Below are positions 56,689-64,000 of a stretch of 64,000 nt of DNA, one piece after another. Positions within the stretch are counted from its first letter, which is position 1. The number at the start of each line of letters is the position of its first letter. Location of the stretch: positions 62,001 to 126,000 of the forward strand of contig NZ_DATCTU010000004.1 in assembly GCF_036567765.1 (NCBI RefSeq), read 5' to 3'. This stretch comes from Pseudobacteroides sp. (GTDB taxonomy: Bacteria > Bacillota > Clostridia > Acetivibrionales > DSM-2933). The translations under genes and the position numbers were made by a program. The notes under the pieces are model-generated. The model was given only the letters and a program-made list of their open reading frames with translations. It did no database searches and had not been told where the DNA came from.

Positions 56689-57402
56689 TTATTTTGTGCT
56701 GAGCATTTCCAAAGCCGCCTTGGCAGCAGCCTGCTCCGCTTCCTTCTTACTTTTCCCTTTACCTTTTCCGATAATTCTTTCAGCTACCTTTACCTGTGCT
56801 ACAAACTCCTTGTCATGATCCGGCCCGTTCTCCTCAACTATTTCATAAGCAATTTTCTTTTCGCCGTCTTTTTGCACAATCTCCTGGAACTGAGTTTTGT
56901 AATCTAGAAAAATAATGCCTGAAACAGAATCCTTTATCAAGTGTTCCATCTGGCTGTATACAAAGGCTTTTGCATTTTTCATGCCTCCGTCAAGATAAAC
57001 GGCACCGATAACAGCTTCAAATGCATCGGACAAAATTGAAGTCCTTGTCCTTCCTCCGCTTATGTCTTCACCTTTTCCCAAAAGAAGAAACTTACCTACT
57101 TCAATGTTGTTGGAGCACTTTACCAGAGATTGTTCACAAACAATATTCGCCCTTACTTTGGTAAGTTGACCCTCCGACAAATTGGGGTAGTTATTATAAA
57201 TAGTTTCGCTTATTATAATGTTCAATACTGCATCACCTAGGAACTCCAGTCTTTCATTGCTTGAAAGCCTTTCATTTCTGTTCTCGTTAGCATACGAGCT
57301 GTGAGTAAGTGCTAAAATAATATTCTTTTTATTTTTAAACTTGTAGTTTATCCGCTCTTCAAAGCTGCCAATACTCTCCAATAGAATTTCCAAGTTAATC
57401 AT
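56689..57402 (-). CDS. rnc: Ribonuclease III
   Basis: About 237 residues: an N-terminal RNase III domain with the signature ERLEFLGDAVLN, and a C-terminal double-stranded RNA-binding domain (DYKTQFQEIVQ ... GKGKGKSKKEAEQAAAK). It processes rRNA and structured mRNAs. ATG 57402 is chosen, with GGAGG four bases upstream; a start at 57444 would overlap a leader hairpin and lacks a ribosome site. Hairpins at 57444-57470 and 57487-57574 precede it. fabF lies upstream and the radical SAM gene downstream, a common clostridial order. Confidence 0.95.
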   Translation of the reverse strand: MINLEILLESIGSFEERINYKFKNKKNIILALTHSSYANENRNERLSSNERLEFLGDAVLNIIISETIYNNYPNLSEGQLTKVRANIVCEQSLVKCSNNIEVGKFLLLGKGEDISGGRTRTSILSDAFEAVIGAVYLDGGMKNAKAFVYSQMEHLIKDSVSGIIFLDYKTQFQEIVQKDGEKKIAYEIVEENGPDHDKEFVAQVKVAERIIGKGKGKSKKEAEQAAAKAALEMLSTK

Positions 57403-57443
57403 AAAGCCTCCAAAACCTAATATTATATAGTTTCCAGACACCA

Positions 57444-57470
57444 ATAGAGGACGTATGTCACGTCCTCTAT
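57444..57470 (-). promoter_or_regulatory. Hairpin in the rnc leader
   Basis: Perfect 10-bp arms ATAGAGGACG / CGTCCTCTAT (57444-57453, 57461-57470) with a seven-base loop, about 40 bp before the rnc ATG, with no U-run. RNase III of E. coli cuts hairpins in its own leader; a similar feedback here is inference. Confidence 0.45.
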
Positions 57471-57486
57471 TCTGTGCTTAGGTTAT

Positions 57487-57574
57487 GATCAAAAAATTAC
57501 TTCCGCTTTTGAGCGGGTGTTGACGGGCTAAGTCAACACATGAGCGAAATTTATAGCGGAAGTTTTTTCTGATC
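57487..57574 (-). terminator. Two-tier hairpin between fabF and rnc
   Basis: The outer stem joins 57487-57507 to 57555-57574 (about 18 pairs, one small bulge) and its 3' side on the minus strand is followed or overlapped by TTTTTTGATC. An inner stem GTGTTGAC/GTCAACAC is at 57518-57525 and 57532-57539. A competing CCGCT-TTTG-AGCGG hairpin uses part of the outer arm. It probably terminates fabF transcription, possibly conditionally. Confidence 0.55.
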
Positions 57575-57613
57575 GTGACTAATATTTAATATGTGTTTTG
57601 CACACACTTTAAT

Positions 57614-58849
57614 TTATTCAAATTTCTTTAATACTATAGAAGCGTTGTGTCCTCCAAAACCTAATGAATTGGATACTGCGTATTTTATATCCGCACTGCG
57701 TCCAACATTAGGAACATAATCGAGATCACACTCAGGATCAGGATTTTTGTAATTAATTGTTGGAGGTAAAAATCCTTCTTTTAATGCCAACGATGTAATT
57801 ATTGCTTCTATAGCACCTGCAGCACCTAAAAGGTGTCCTGTCATGGATTTTGTTGAGCTTACCGCAAGCTTATTGGCATGGGCACCGAAAACAGTTTTGA
57901 TAGCGGCTGTTTCATACTTGTCGTTGTACTCTGTTGATGTGCCATGTGCATTTATATAGTCTACATCTTCCGGCTTAATTCCCGCATCTTTAACGGCAAG
58001 ACTCATACATCTTGCTCCGCCTTCACCTTCCGGTGCTGGTGCAACTATGTCAAAAGCATCATTTGTACAAGCATATCCAATAACCTCTGCAATAATTTCG
58101 GCACCTCTGGCAACCGCATGTTCATAATCTTCCAATATGATTATTGCAGCCCCTTCACCCATTACAAATCCATTTCTTCCAGCATCAAATGGCTTGCATG
58201 CATCGCTTGGATCTTCTGTTGTAGACATCGCCTTCATTGAACAGAAACCTGCAATTGATATAGGAGTGATGGCAGCTTCAGAACCACCTGTAATCATTAT
58301 ATCAGCATCTCCACGCTGAATTACCTTGAAAGCATCTCCAATGGCGTTTGTAGATGTAGCACATGCTGTTATAACAGTCTCATTGAATCCCTTTGCACCA
58401 TACTGTATTGCGATACGACCGGAAGCCATGTTTGCAATCATCATTGGTATAAAGAATGGGCTTACCCTTCCCGGTCCTTTATTCATTAATGTTTCATGCT
58501 GGTTTTCAAAGGTTTCGATGCCCCCTATACCTGAACCTACGATACATCCGAATCTGTGCTTATCAACCTTTTCCAAATCAAGGCGTGACATCTCTACAGC
58601 TTCCTTCGCAGCAGCCATAGCATACTGAGTATATCTGTCCATCCTTTTTGCTTCCTTTTTATCAACGTATACAGTCGGATCAAAATCCTTGATTTCAGCT
58701 GCAACTTTTGTTGTATAGTTTGATATATCGAAACGTTCAATAGTGCTTATACCGCATTTACCTTCCTTTATTGAATTCCAGAACTTATTAACTTCAAACC
58801 CTAATGATGAGATAACACCCAGTCCTGTTATTACGACTCTCTTTTTCAT
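57614..58849 (-). CDS. fabF: Beta-ketoacyl-ACP synthase II
   Basis: Condenses malonyl-ACP with acyl-ACP during elongation. The active site is complete: Cys163 (TACATS), two His ([25 protein letters not shown]) and the C-terminal GFGGHNAS. Length 411 is typical. GGAGG precedes ATG 58849. It follows acpP by about 180 bp and a hairpin, so it is partly uncoupled from acpP. rnc follows. Confidence 0.97.
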   Translation of the reverse strand: MKKRVVITGLGVISSLGFEVNKFWNSIKEGKCGISTIERFDISNYTTKVAAEIKDFDPTVYVDKKEAKRMDRYTQYAMAAAKEAVEMSRLDLEKVDKHRFGCIVGSGIGGIETFENQHETLMNKGPGRVSPFFIPMMIANMASGRIAIQYGAKGFNETVITACATSTNAIGDAFKVIQRGDADIMITGGSEAAITPISIAGFCSMKAMSTTEDPSDACKPFDAGRNGFVMGEGAAIIILEDYEHAVARGAEIIAEVIGYACTNDAFDIVAPAPEGEGGARCMSLAVKDAGIKPEDVDYINAHGTSTEYNDKYETAAIKTVFGAHANKLAVSSTKSMTGHLLGAAGAIEAIITSLALKEGFLPPTINYKNPDPECDLDYVPNVGRSADIKYAVSNSLGFGGHNASIVLKKFE

Positions 58850-59009
58850 AAAACAACCTCCTTATATATTTGCAATCGAAACTTTCATATTAAAAATTAC
58901 TTTTTAAAACTTACTTTGTTTAATTAAGAATTTATTTTAATAAAATTGCCATTCGTGTGATAATGGTAACTTTAGTTATTGTTTCAAGTTTTATCCGTTT
59001 TGAAAAAAA

Positions 59010-59034
59010 AGCCCCTTTATAGGGACTTTTTTTT
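59010..59034 (-). terminator. Terminator after acpP
   Basis: On the minus strand AGTCCCT-ATAA-AGGGGCT (one G-U pair) is followed by TTTTTTTT. It overlaps the acpP stop region. It would limit readthrough into fabF and keep acpP transcripts more abundant. Confidence 0.8.
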
Positions 59035-59257
59035 ATGAGTTATTCTTAATGAAATCTACAGCGTCACCTACTGTTGCAATCTTTTCTGCCTCGCTGTCAG
59101 GAATTTCAATATCAAATTCTTCTTCAAGCGCCATAATAAGCTCAACTATATCTAGTGAATCCGCTCCCAAATCGTCAATAAATGAAGATTCTAAGGCAAT
59201 ATCGTCTTCTTCAACACCTAATTGTTCTACGATAATTTTTTTAACCTTTTCAAACAC
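59033..59257 (-). CDS. acpP: Acyl carrier protein
   Basis: 74 residues. Carries acyl chains on the phosphopantetheine attached to Ser34 in [10 protein letters not shown]. It has the expected acidic helix II and a typical ending ([11 protein letters not shown]). The start is GTG 59257, with GGAGG ten bases upstream. Lies 84 bp after fabG in the fap-fab cluster and is followed by a strong terminator. Confidence 0.97.
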   Translation of the reverse strand: MFEKVKKIIVEQLGVEEDDIALESSFIDDLGADSLDIVELIMALEEEFDIEIPDSEAEKIATVGDAVDFIKNNS

Positions 59258-59341
59258 TATTCATTCACCTCCTTCCACAGGGGGTTAATATTTAACATCA
59301 ATTTGTGAATGTGTTGGTAAAACTTTCACATAAAGATATTA

Positions 59342-60079
59342 TTACATTACCAGCCCGCCGTCAATATCTATTACCTGCCCAGTTACATAATTTGAATCGT
59401 TCGAAGCCAGAAAAGCCACAACATTAGCCACATCTTCAGGTGTCCCAAACCTTCCGAGCGGAATATTTTTTAAATAATTGTTTCTGACTTCTTCGGGTAA
59501 TACATTGGTCATATCGCTCTCAATAAGACCTGGTGTAACCGCATTACAGGTAATACCGCGGGAAGCGAGTTCTTTAGCAACAGTTTTAGTCATACCAATT
59601 AGCCCAGCTTTTGAAGCAGAATAGTTAATCTGTCCCGGATTACCATATCTACCAGCTACCGACGCAATATTGATAATTTTTCCCGTCCTCTTTTTAATCA
59701 TAACCTTTGAAGCATACTTAGTACATAAGAATGCCCCTTTAAGGTTAATATCCAAAACATCATCCCAATCTTGTAAAGACATCATAGCCAAAGGCTTATC
59801 TTTTGTTACACCTGCATTGTTAACAAGAATGTCAATGCTTCCAAATGCTTCTACCGCAGAATTGACCATCTGCTTAACATCGTCCTCATTACGGACATTT
59901 CCTTTTATAACAATTACATTGTAACCTGCTGCCTTAAATTCTTCTGCGGTCTTAAAAACAGCATCCGAACTGCCGTTTAAAACAATGTTAGCACCCAATT
60001 GAGCCAGCTTCAAAGCAATTGACTTTCCAAGGCCTCTGGAAGAACCAGTAATAACTGCAGTTTTCCCCTTTAGCTGCAT
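59342..60079 (-). CDS. fabG: 3-oxoacyl-ACP reductase
   Basis: An SDR-family NADPH-dependent reductase acting on beta-ketoacyl-ACP. The cofactor motif TGSSRGLGKSIA, NNAG, and the Ser...Tyr-x3-Lys catalytic set (IASVAGRYGNPGQINYSASK) are present, ending GQVIDIDGG. ATG 60079 gives 245 residues, the usual FabG length, with GGGAGG ten bases upstream; a longer frame to 60097 overlaps the fabD stop and puts the ribosome site inside the gene. fabD stops at 60097, so the genes are tightly coupled. Confidence 0.96.
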   Translation of the reverse strand: MQLKGKTAVITGSSRGLGKSIALKLAQLGANIVLNGSSDAVFKTAEEFKAAGYNVIVIKGNVRNEDDVKQMVNSAVEAFGSIDILVNNAGVTKDKPLAMMSLQDWDDVLDINLKGAFLCTKYASKVMIKKRTGKIINIASVAGRYGNPGQINYSASKAGLIGMTKTVAKELASRGITCNAVTPGLIESDMTNVLPEEVRNNYLKNIPLGRFGTPEDVANVVAFLASNDSNYVTGQVIDIDGGLVM

Positions 60080-60096
60080 AGTATTCATTCCTCCCA

Positions 60097-61026
60097 TTAC
60101 ATCTCACTAAGTGTCTTTTTAAGTGATTCCATGTCTTCTACATTGAAAGTTCTTGCTTCTTTGTTTATTTTCTTAATAAACCCTGATAAAGCTTTTCCAG
60201 GGCCTATTTCAACAAATGTATCTACGCCGTCATTAAGCATGGATTTTACGCTTTCTTCCCAGAGAGTTGGGCTGGAAACCTGTCTGACCAATAAGTCCTT
60301 AACCACTGACGTATCATTTATGTATTTGGCAGTAACATTAGTGACCAAAGGACACTTAAACTCATTTAGATTGATGTTCCCCAGCTCTAAAGCAAGCTTA
60401 TCACCTGCAGGTTTTAACATGCTGCAGTGGAAAGGTGCACTTACAGGCAATACCATTGAACGCTTCGCTCCCTTTTCCTTTGCCAGCTCAACAACTTTTT
60501 CAACGGCCTTAACTTCCCCTGCAACAACAACCTGACCGGGGCAATTAAAGTTCGCAGGCTCTACAATCCCCACTGAAGAAGCTTCCTTACAGCAATCAAT
60601 AACATCCTGACCCTCAAGACCAAGTATGGCAGCCATTGTGCCAACCCCTAAAGGAACAGCCTCCTGCATATATTTACCCCTTTTCTTAACAAGGGCTACA
60701 GCGTCTTTAAAAAGCATAGTAGATGCTGCTACATGTGCTGTATATTCCCCAAGGCTTAATCCTGCTACTACATCAGGCTTTTTGCCGTTTTCCAGTAATG
60801 GCATAAGACATGCAATACTTGTTGTAAGTATAGTAGGCTGAGTATTTTCTGTGATTTTTAATGTTTCAATATCACCCTCAAAAATCATTTTTTTAATATC
60901 GAAACCAAGGCTTTCAGATGCTTCTTCAAAAATATCGGAGGAAGCTTTGAAGTTTTCACAGATTTCCTTCCCCATACCAACACTTTGTGCTCCCTGACCA
61001 GGGAAAATAAAAGCTAACTTACCCAT
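60097..61026 (-). CDS. fabD: Malonyl-CoA:ACP transacylase
   Basis: Transfers malonyl from CoA to ACP. The motif PGQGAQ at the N-terminus, the nucleophile Ser91 in GLSLGEY, SAPFHCSML with the catalytic His, and VEIGPGKAL are all present. It is about 309 residues. ATG 61026 has GGAGG six bases upstream; an alternative TTG at 61038 would lie on that site. Between fabH and fabG in the operon. Confidence 0.97.
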   Translation of the reverse strand: MGKLAFIFPGQGAQSVGMGKEICENFKASSDIFEEASESLGFDIKKMIFEGDIETLKITENTQPTILTTSIACLMPLLENGKKPDVVAGLSLGEYTAHVAASTMLFKDAVALVKKRGKYMQEAVPLGVGTMAAILGLEGQDVIDCCKEASSVGIVEPANFNCPGQVVVAGEVKAVEKVVELAKEKGAKRSMVLPVSAPFHCSMLKPAGDKLALELGNINLNEFKCPLVTNVTAKYINDTSVVKDLLVRQVSSPTLWEESVKSMLNDGVDTFVEIGPGKALSGFIKKINKEARTFNVEDMESLKKTLSEM

Positions 61027-61067
61027 TATTACCTCCAAATTAACTGTATTATATTTATGAAATGACT

Positions 61068-62072
61068 TTATTTATTCCATTTTAGAAGCACAGATCCCCA
61101 GGTAAGACCTCCACCAAATCCTACCATAACAATGTTGTCACCCTTTTTCACAAGGCCATCCTGAATTGCTTCATATAATGCTATTGGAATTGATGCAGAT
61201 GATGTATTTCCGTATTTTTTCAGATTGGAGTAAACCTTTTCTTTTGCAACATTAAGCCTTTTGGTGGCTCCTTCAATAATTCTGATATTTGCCTGATGAG
61301 GAACTATAAGATCCACATCGTCCAAAGATAGGTTTTTATCATCAAGAACTCTTAATGTAGACTGTTCCATAACCCTTACCGCAAACTTGAACACCTCGGA
61401 TCCATTCATCCATATTACCCTTTTATTCTCATGCTCTCTTACACTTATATCCTCTTCAGTGTTATAGCAGCATGGCATTGTAATATTATGTCCCTCATTA
61501 CCGTCTGCACCCATATATGAGGAGAGTATTCCATATCCTTCTTCAACCTTACCTAAAACCATAGCTCCTGCCCCATCTCCAAAAAGGATACATGTAGCTC
61601 TGTCATCATAGTCGGTCACCTTAGAAAGTCCCTCACAGCCCACAACAAGTATGTTTTTATATCCGTTAAAACCTGTTTGGAGAAATTGCTTTGCTACAGT
61701 CAAGCTGTACATAAAACCTGAGCAAGCGGCATTCAAATCAAAAGCAGCAGCTTTCGTTGCACCTATGTGTTTTTGTATCATACAGGCTGATGATGGAGTC
61801 AGATAGTCAGGTGTCTCAGTAGCAACTATTATAAGGTCAATGTCTTCAGGAGTCAATCCTGCATCTTCTATTGCCATCTTTGCAGCCTCAGCACCCAATG
61901 TAAAGGCTGGCATATCTTTATCAAGAATCCTTCTTTCTGAAATACCTGTTCTTTTGGTTATCCATTCATCAGAAGTATCAACTTTTTTTTCAAGATCACT
62001 ATTAGAAAGAACATTTTTAGGTATACTTATTCCCAAACCTAAAACGCCAATTCCAAATCTTTCATTACTCAA
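61068..62072 (-). CDS. fabH: Beta-ketoacyl-ACP synthase III
   Basis: Starts fatty-acid synthesis by condensing an acyl-CoA with malonyl-ACP. The catalytic Cys117 (AACSGF), His in VPHQANIRI and Asn in GNTSSASIP are present. TTG 62072 is chosen: GGAGG lies nine bases upstream, whereas TTG 62081 abuts it. The gene overlaps the end of plsX by eight bases. Normal length, about 334 residues. The primer preference (branched or straight) cannot be read here. Confidence 0.96.
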   Translation of the reverse strand: MSNERFGIGVLGLGISIPKNVLSNSDLEKKVDTSDEWITKRTGISERRILDKDMPAFTLGAEAAKMAIEDAGLTPEDIDLIIVATETPDYLTPSSACMIQKHIGATKAAAFDLNAACSGFMYSLTVAKQFLQTGFNGYKNILVVGCEGLSKVTDYDDRATCILFGDGAGAMVLGKVEEGYGILSSYMGADGNEGHNITMPCCYNTEEDISVREHENKRVIWMNGSEVFKFAVRVMEQSTLRVLDDKNLSLDDVDLIVPHQANIRIIEGATKRLNVAKEKVYSNLKKYGNTSSASIPIALYEAIQDGLVKKGDNIVMVGFGGGLTWGSVLLKWNK

Positions 62073-63084
62073 TATCTTCAACCTCCATATTCTTAAAATC
62101 TTCTCTTATCTGCTCCAAAACGTTGCTCTTTACATAGCTCTTTGCTCTTATAACGGCATTCTTGATAGCTTTTGCATTAGAGCTTCCATGAGCCTTAATT
62201 ACTTTTCCGTTAACTCCGAGTAATGGAACTCCTCCATACTCTGTATAATCCATATGTTTTTTGAATTTTTTCAACTCTTTCTTTACAAGTGCTCCCGAAA
62301 GTTTTGTTATGACATTCTTGTTGAATATACCTTTAAGACTGCCGAACAAATAACCTGCAGCACCTTCAAGAGTTTTTATAAGCACGTTTCCGACAAATCC
62401 ATCACAGACTATAACGTCCGCATCTCCATCTAAAACCTGCCGCCCTTCAATGTTGCCTATAAAGTTTATATTAGCCTGCTTTAACATTGAGTATGAACTC
62501 TTTACAAGATCATTCCCTTTATTTTCTTCAGCTCCGACATTAACTATACCCACTTTTGGATTTTTAACATCAAAGACTTCACTTATATATAAAGATCCCA
62601 TTACGCCAAACTGTAATAGATTAACAGGTTTGCACATTGTATTGGCACCCGCATCAACAATAACTGATAGCCCTTTACTCGTTGGTAAAAAACTCATTAG
62701 GGCCGGTCTGTCTACACCCTCTAACATACCTAAAATAATTTTGGAGCCTGCCATTAACGCACCAGTATTTCCTGCCGATAGGAAGACATCTGCCTTTTTG
62801 TCCTTTATCATTTCCAGTCCAACTACAATTGAAGAGTCCTTCTTTCTCTTAATGGCCTTTACAGGACTATCTTCATTCGTAATGGCTTCAGTCGTATGGA
62901 AAACATCCAGTCTTTTATTGTTGAAATCATTTTCTTTTAAAATGCTATTAATCTTGCTCTTATCTCCAATCAGGAGAATATCAAAATCATCATTTTCATT
63001 AATAGCATCCATACAACCTTTTACTATTTCATATGGGGCATTATCTCCACCCATTGCGTCAACCATAATAAGCAATACTTTCAC
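62065..63084 (-). CDS. plsX: Phosphate acyltransferase PlsX
   Basis: Makes acyl-phosphate from acyl-ACP for glycerolipid synthesis. It has the family opening DAMGGDNAP, then LSAGNTGALMAGS and GFVGNVLIKTLEG, at 339 residues. The exact start is uncertain: GTG 63084 overlaps the AGGGAG ribosome site, and TTG 63075 is better spaced. Downstream of fapR and overlapping fabH, as in the fapR-plsX-fab operons of Firmicutes. Confidence 0.96.
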   Translation of the reverse strand: MKVLLIMVDAMGGDNAPYEIVKGCMDAINENDDFDILLIGDKSKINSILKENDFNNKRLDVFHTTEAITNEDSPVKAIKRKKDSSIVVGLEMIKDKKADVFLSAGNTGALMAGSKIILGMLEGVDRPALMSFLPTSKGLSVIVDAGANTMCKPVNLLQFGVMGSLYISEVFDVKNPKVGIVNVGAEENKGNDLVKSSYSMLKQANINFIGNIEGRQVLDGDADVIVCDGFVGNVLIKTLEGAAGYLFGSLKGIFNKNVITKLSGALVKKELKKFKKHMDYTEYGGVPLLGVNGKVIKAHGSSNAKAIKNAVIRAKSYVKSNVLEQIREDFKNMEVEDIE

Positions 63085-63171
63085 TCCCTAGAACTTAATA
63101 TAATTTTTAATATGATATGCTATACAAATTCCCTATACATATAATATCCAAAAATCCCATATCATACTTTA

Positions 63172-63747
63172 CTATTTTTTGTCGACTTTTTCAAGGGATA
63201 CTAATATAAATTTTCCTCTAAAGACCTCTACCTGTCTCTCCGTTATTTTTACCCATACTATATAGTTATTATTTCTTTGCTGTTTTACTTCTGCCTTCGC
63301 AACGAGTTTATTTCCCGAATACACCGGCATTTTGTATTTGATATTTGCAACTCCTACAAGAGCAACATGTGCATCTATTACTGCTATTGCCAGAGATTCT
63401 GCCATGGAATATATAAAATGTCCCCGGATTATTTTTGTTTTTTCAAAAGCCATGCTGCCATCTGTTTGTAATATTGATATGCCATACTTTCCTAACGTAA
63501 TATCTAAAAGCTCTCCAAAAAAATCCTTTACCTGCAGTGATTTTACTTTTCTATAGCTTTCTTCAGCTACGTTCTTTACTCTTTCTCTAAGCTCAGGAAT
63601 ACCAAGTTCCAATCTATCAAGCCTTATGGTAGGTATACTTACGCTAAATTTTTCGGCCAACTCCTCATCCGTTAAAAAAGGGTCTTCATTAATCTTTTCT
63701 ATAAGAGTTTTGTGCCGTTCTTTCTTATGCAGCGATGACCTGCTCAT
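63172..63747 (-). CDS. fapR: Fatty-acid and lipid biosynthesis regulator FapR
   Basis: About 191 residues. A DeoR-type helix-turn-helix (about 14-50, [15 protein letters not shown]) is joined to a hotdog-fold effector domain (about 85-185) that binds malonyl-CoA in characterised homologues, releasing repression. ATG 63747 has GAGGTG six bases upstream; a GTG at 63756 is less well placed. It heads the cluster and has a promoter with an overlapping inverted repeat, consistent with self-control. Confidence 0.94.
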   Translation of the reverse strand: MSRSSLHKKERHKTLIEKINEDPFLTDEELAEKFSVSIPTIRLDRLELGIPELRERVKNVAEESYRKVKSLQVKDFFGELLDITLGKYGISILQTDGSMAFEKTKIIRGHFIYSMAESLAIAVIDAHVALVGVANIKYKMPVYSGNKLVAKAEVKQQRNNNYIVWVKITERQVEVFRGKFILVSLEKVDKK

Positions 63748-63823
63748 TAACCACACCTCTAGGTTTTTTATAAAATCGTTGATTCTTATAACTATAATAA
63801 TTATTACCAGATAATATATTCTG

Positions 63824-63860
63824 ATACCAAGAGTATATTATATAATCAGATTATATGCAA
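63824..63860 (-). promoter_or_regulatory. fapR promoter with overlapping inverted repeat
   Basis: On the minus strand TTGCAT (63860-63855) and TATACT (63837-63832) have a 17-base spacer. An ATAC-CAAGA-GTAT inverted repeat (63824-63836) overlaps the -10, and a second palindrome ATATAAT-CAG-ATTATAT lies at 63840-63856. The first differs from the Bacillus FapR box but is placed where a repressor would act. Confidence 0.55.
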
Positions 63861-63903
63861 TATTTAACTTAAAATTAACAAGAAAATTATTTTTTGAGGA
63901 AAA

Positions 63904-63930
63904 ATTATGGTGTATAATACACCATAATTT
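63904..63930. repeat. Perfect 12-bp palindromic hairpin
   Basis: AATTATGGTGTA-TAA-TACACCATAATT. The ACACCATAATT part also follows dispersed repeats R1 and R3, hinting at a shared element end. There is no U-run, so it is not an obvious terminator. Confidence 0.6.
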
Positions 63931-63941
63931 CCTGAACATTA

Positions 63942-63978
63942 AGAAAAGGCTACGCCATACAATCGTAACCTTTTCTTT
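63942..63978. terminator. Terminator-like hairpin near the right edge
   Basis: AAGAAAAGGCTACG (63942-63955) pairs, 13 of 14, with CGTAACCTTTTCTT (63965-63978). Both 3' arms are T-rich. It probably ends a minus-strand gene that lies beyond the window. Confidence 0.6.
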
Positions 63979-64000
63979 AAATAATCCAATCTGAATTGTA

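Overview
The window looks like a chromosomal segment of a low-GC, anaerobic, spore-forming, cellulosome-producing member of the Clostridia. The best fit is the Acetivibrio / Pseudobacteroides (former Clostridium thermocellum, A. cellulolyticus) group. This rests on three cohesin proteins (one type I-like, two type II-like), a large dockerin protein, SLH cell-wall anchoring domains on three proteins, SpoVS behind a near-perfect SigH-type promoter, and a FapR-led fatty-acid cluster. The species assignment is inference. No rRNA, tRNA, CRISPR array or intact insertion sequence was seen; the only mobile-element trace is a short IS110-like transposase remnant.

Layout. 0-7.4 kb (minus): a YlbF/YmcA-like gene, mutS, mutL, miaA and the first codons of a probable hfq, then a flavodoxin/ferredoxin (EFR1-type) gene. 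8-12.9 kb (minus): a cohesin locus with a type II cohesin-SLH protein, a type I cohesin-SLH protein and a membrane-anchored type II cohesin; the last has its own promoter and a long structured leader. 13.2-15 kb (plus): three small proteins and a YitT-type membrane protein. 15.1-23.4 kb (minus): smc, ftsY, a nitrilase-family amidase and a UPF0182 membrane protein. 23.6-27.4 kb (plus): a TetR regulator with paired operators around its promoter, followed by an ABC ATPase and an FtsX-type permease.

27.5-37 kb (minus): a secreted LRR/transglutaminase protein, a 1572-residue dockerin protein with twelve PPC-like repeats, an IS110 remnant, and an NfeD/SPFH pair. 37.6-45.3 kb (plus): a heterodimeric ABC exporter with one degenerate ATP site, a 7TM-DISM LytS-like kinase with its LytTR regulator, an unknown protein and a two-repeat DM9 protein. 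45.3-55 kb (minus): two HlyC/CorC-type CBS membrane proteins, an O-antigen-ligase-like protein and a 1598-residue LRR-SLH surface protein. 55.2-63.8 kb (minus): spoVS, a radical SAM gene, rnc, fabF, acpP, fabG, fabD, fabH, plsX and fapR.

How the genes work together. The cohesin-SLH proteins can hold dockerin-bearing complexes on the cell wall, and the 1572-residue dockerin protein is a plausible extracellular client. The LRR-SLH protein and the LRR/transglutaminase protein add further surface or secreted functions. The fapR-to-fabF set forms a regulated fatty-acid initiation and elongation module but has no enoyl-ACP reductase here. Less expected observations are a 39-nt ungapped dispersed repeat in three copies near membrane-protein gene starts, a perfect 16-bp inverted repeat inside a cohesin coding region, a switch-like leader before the membrane cohesin gene, and long hairpins before rnc.
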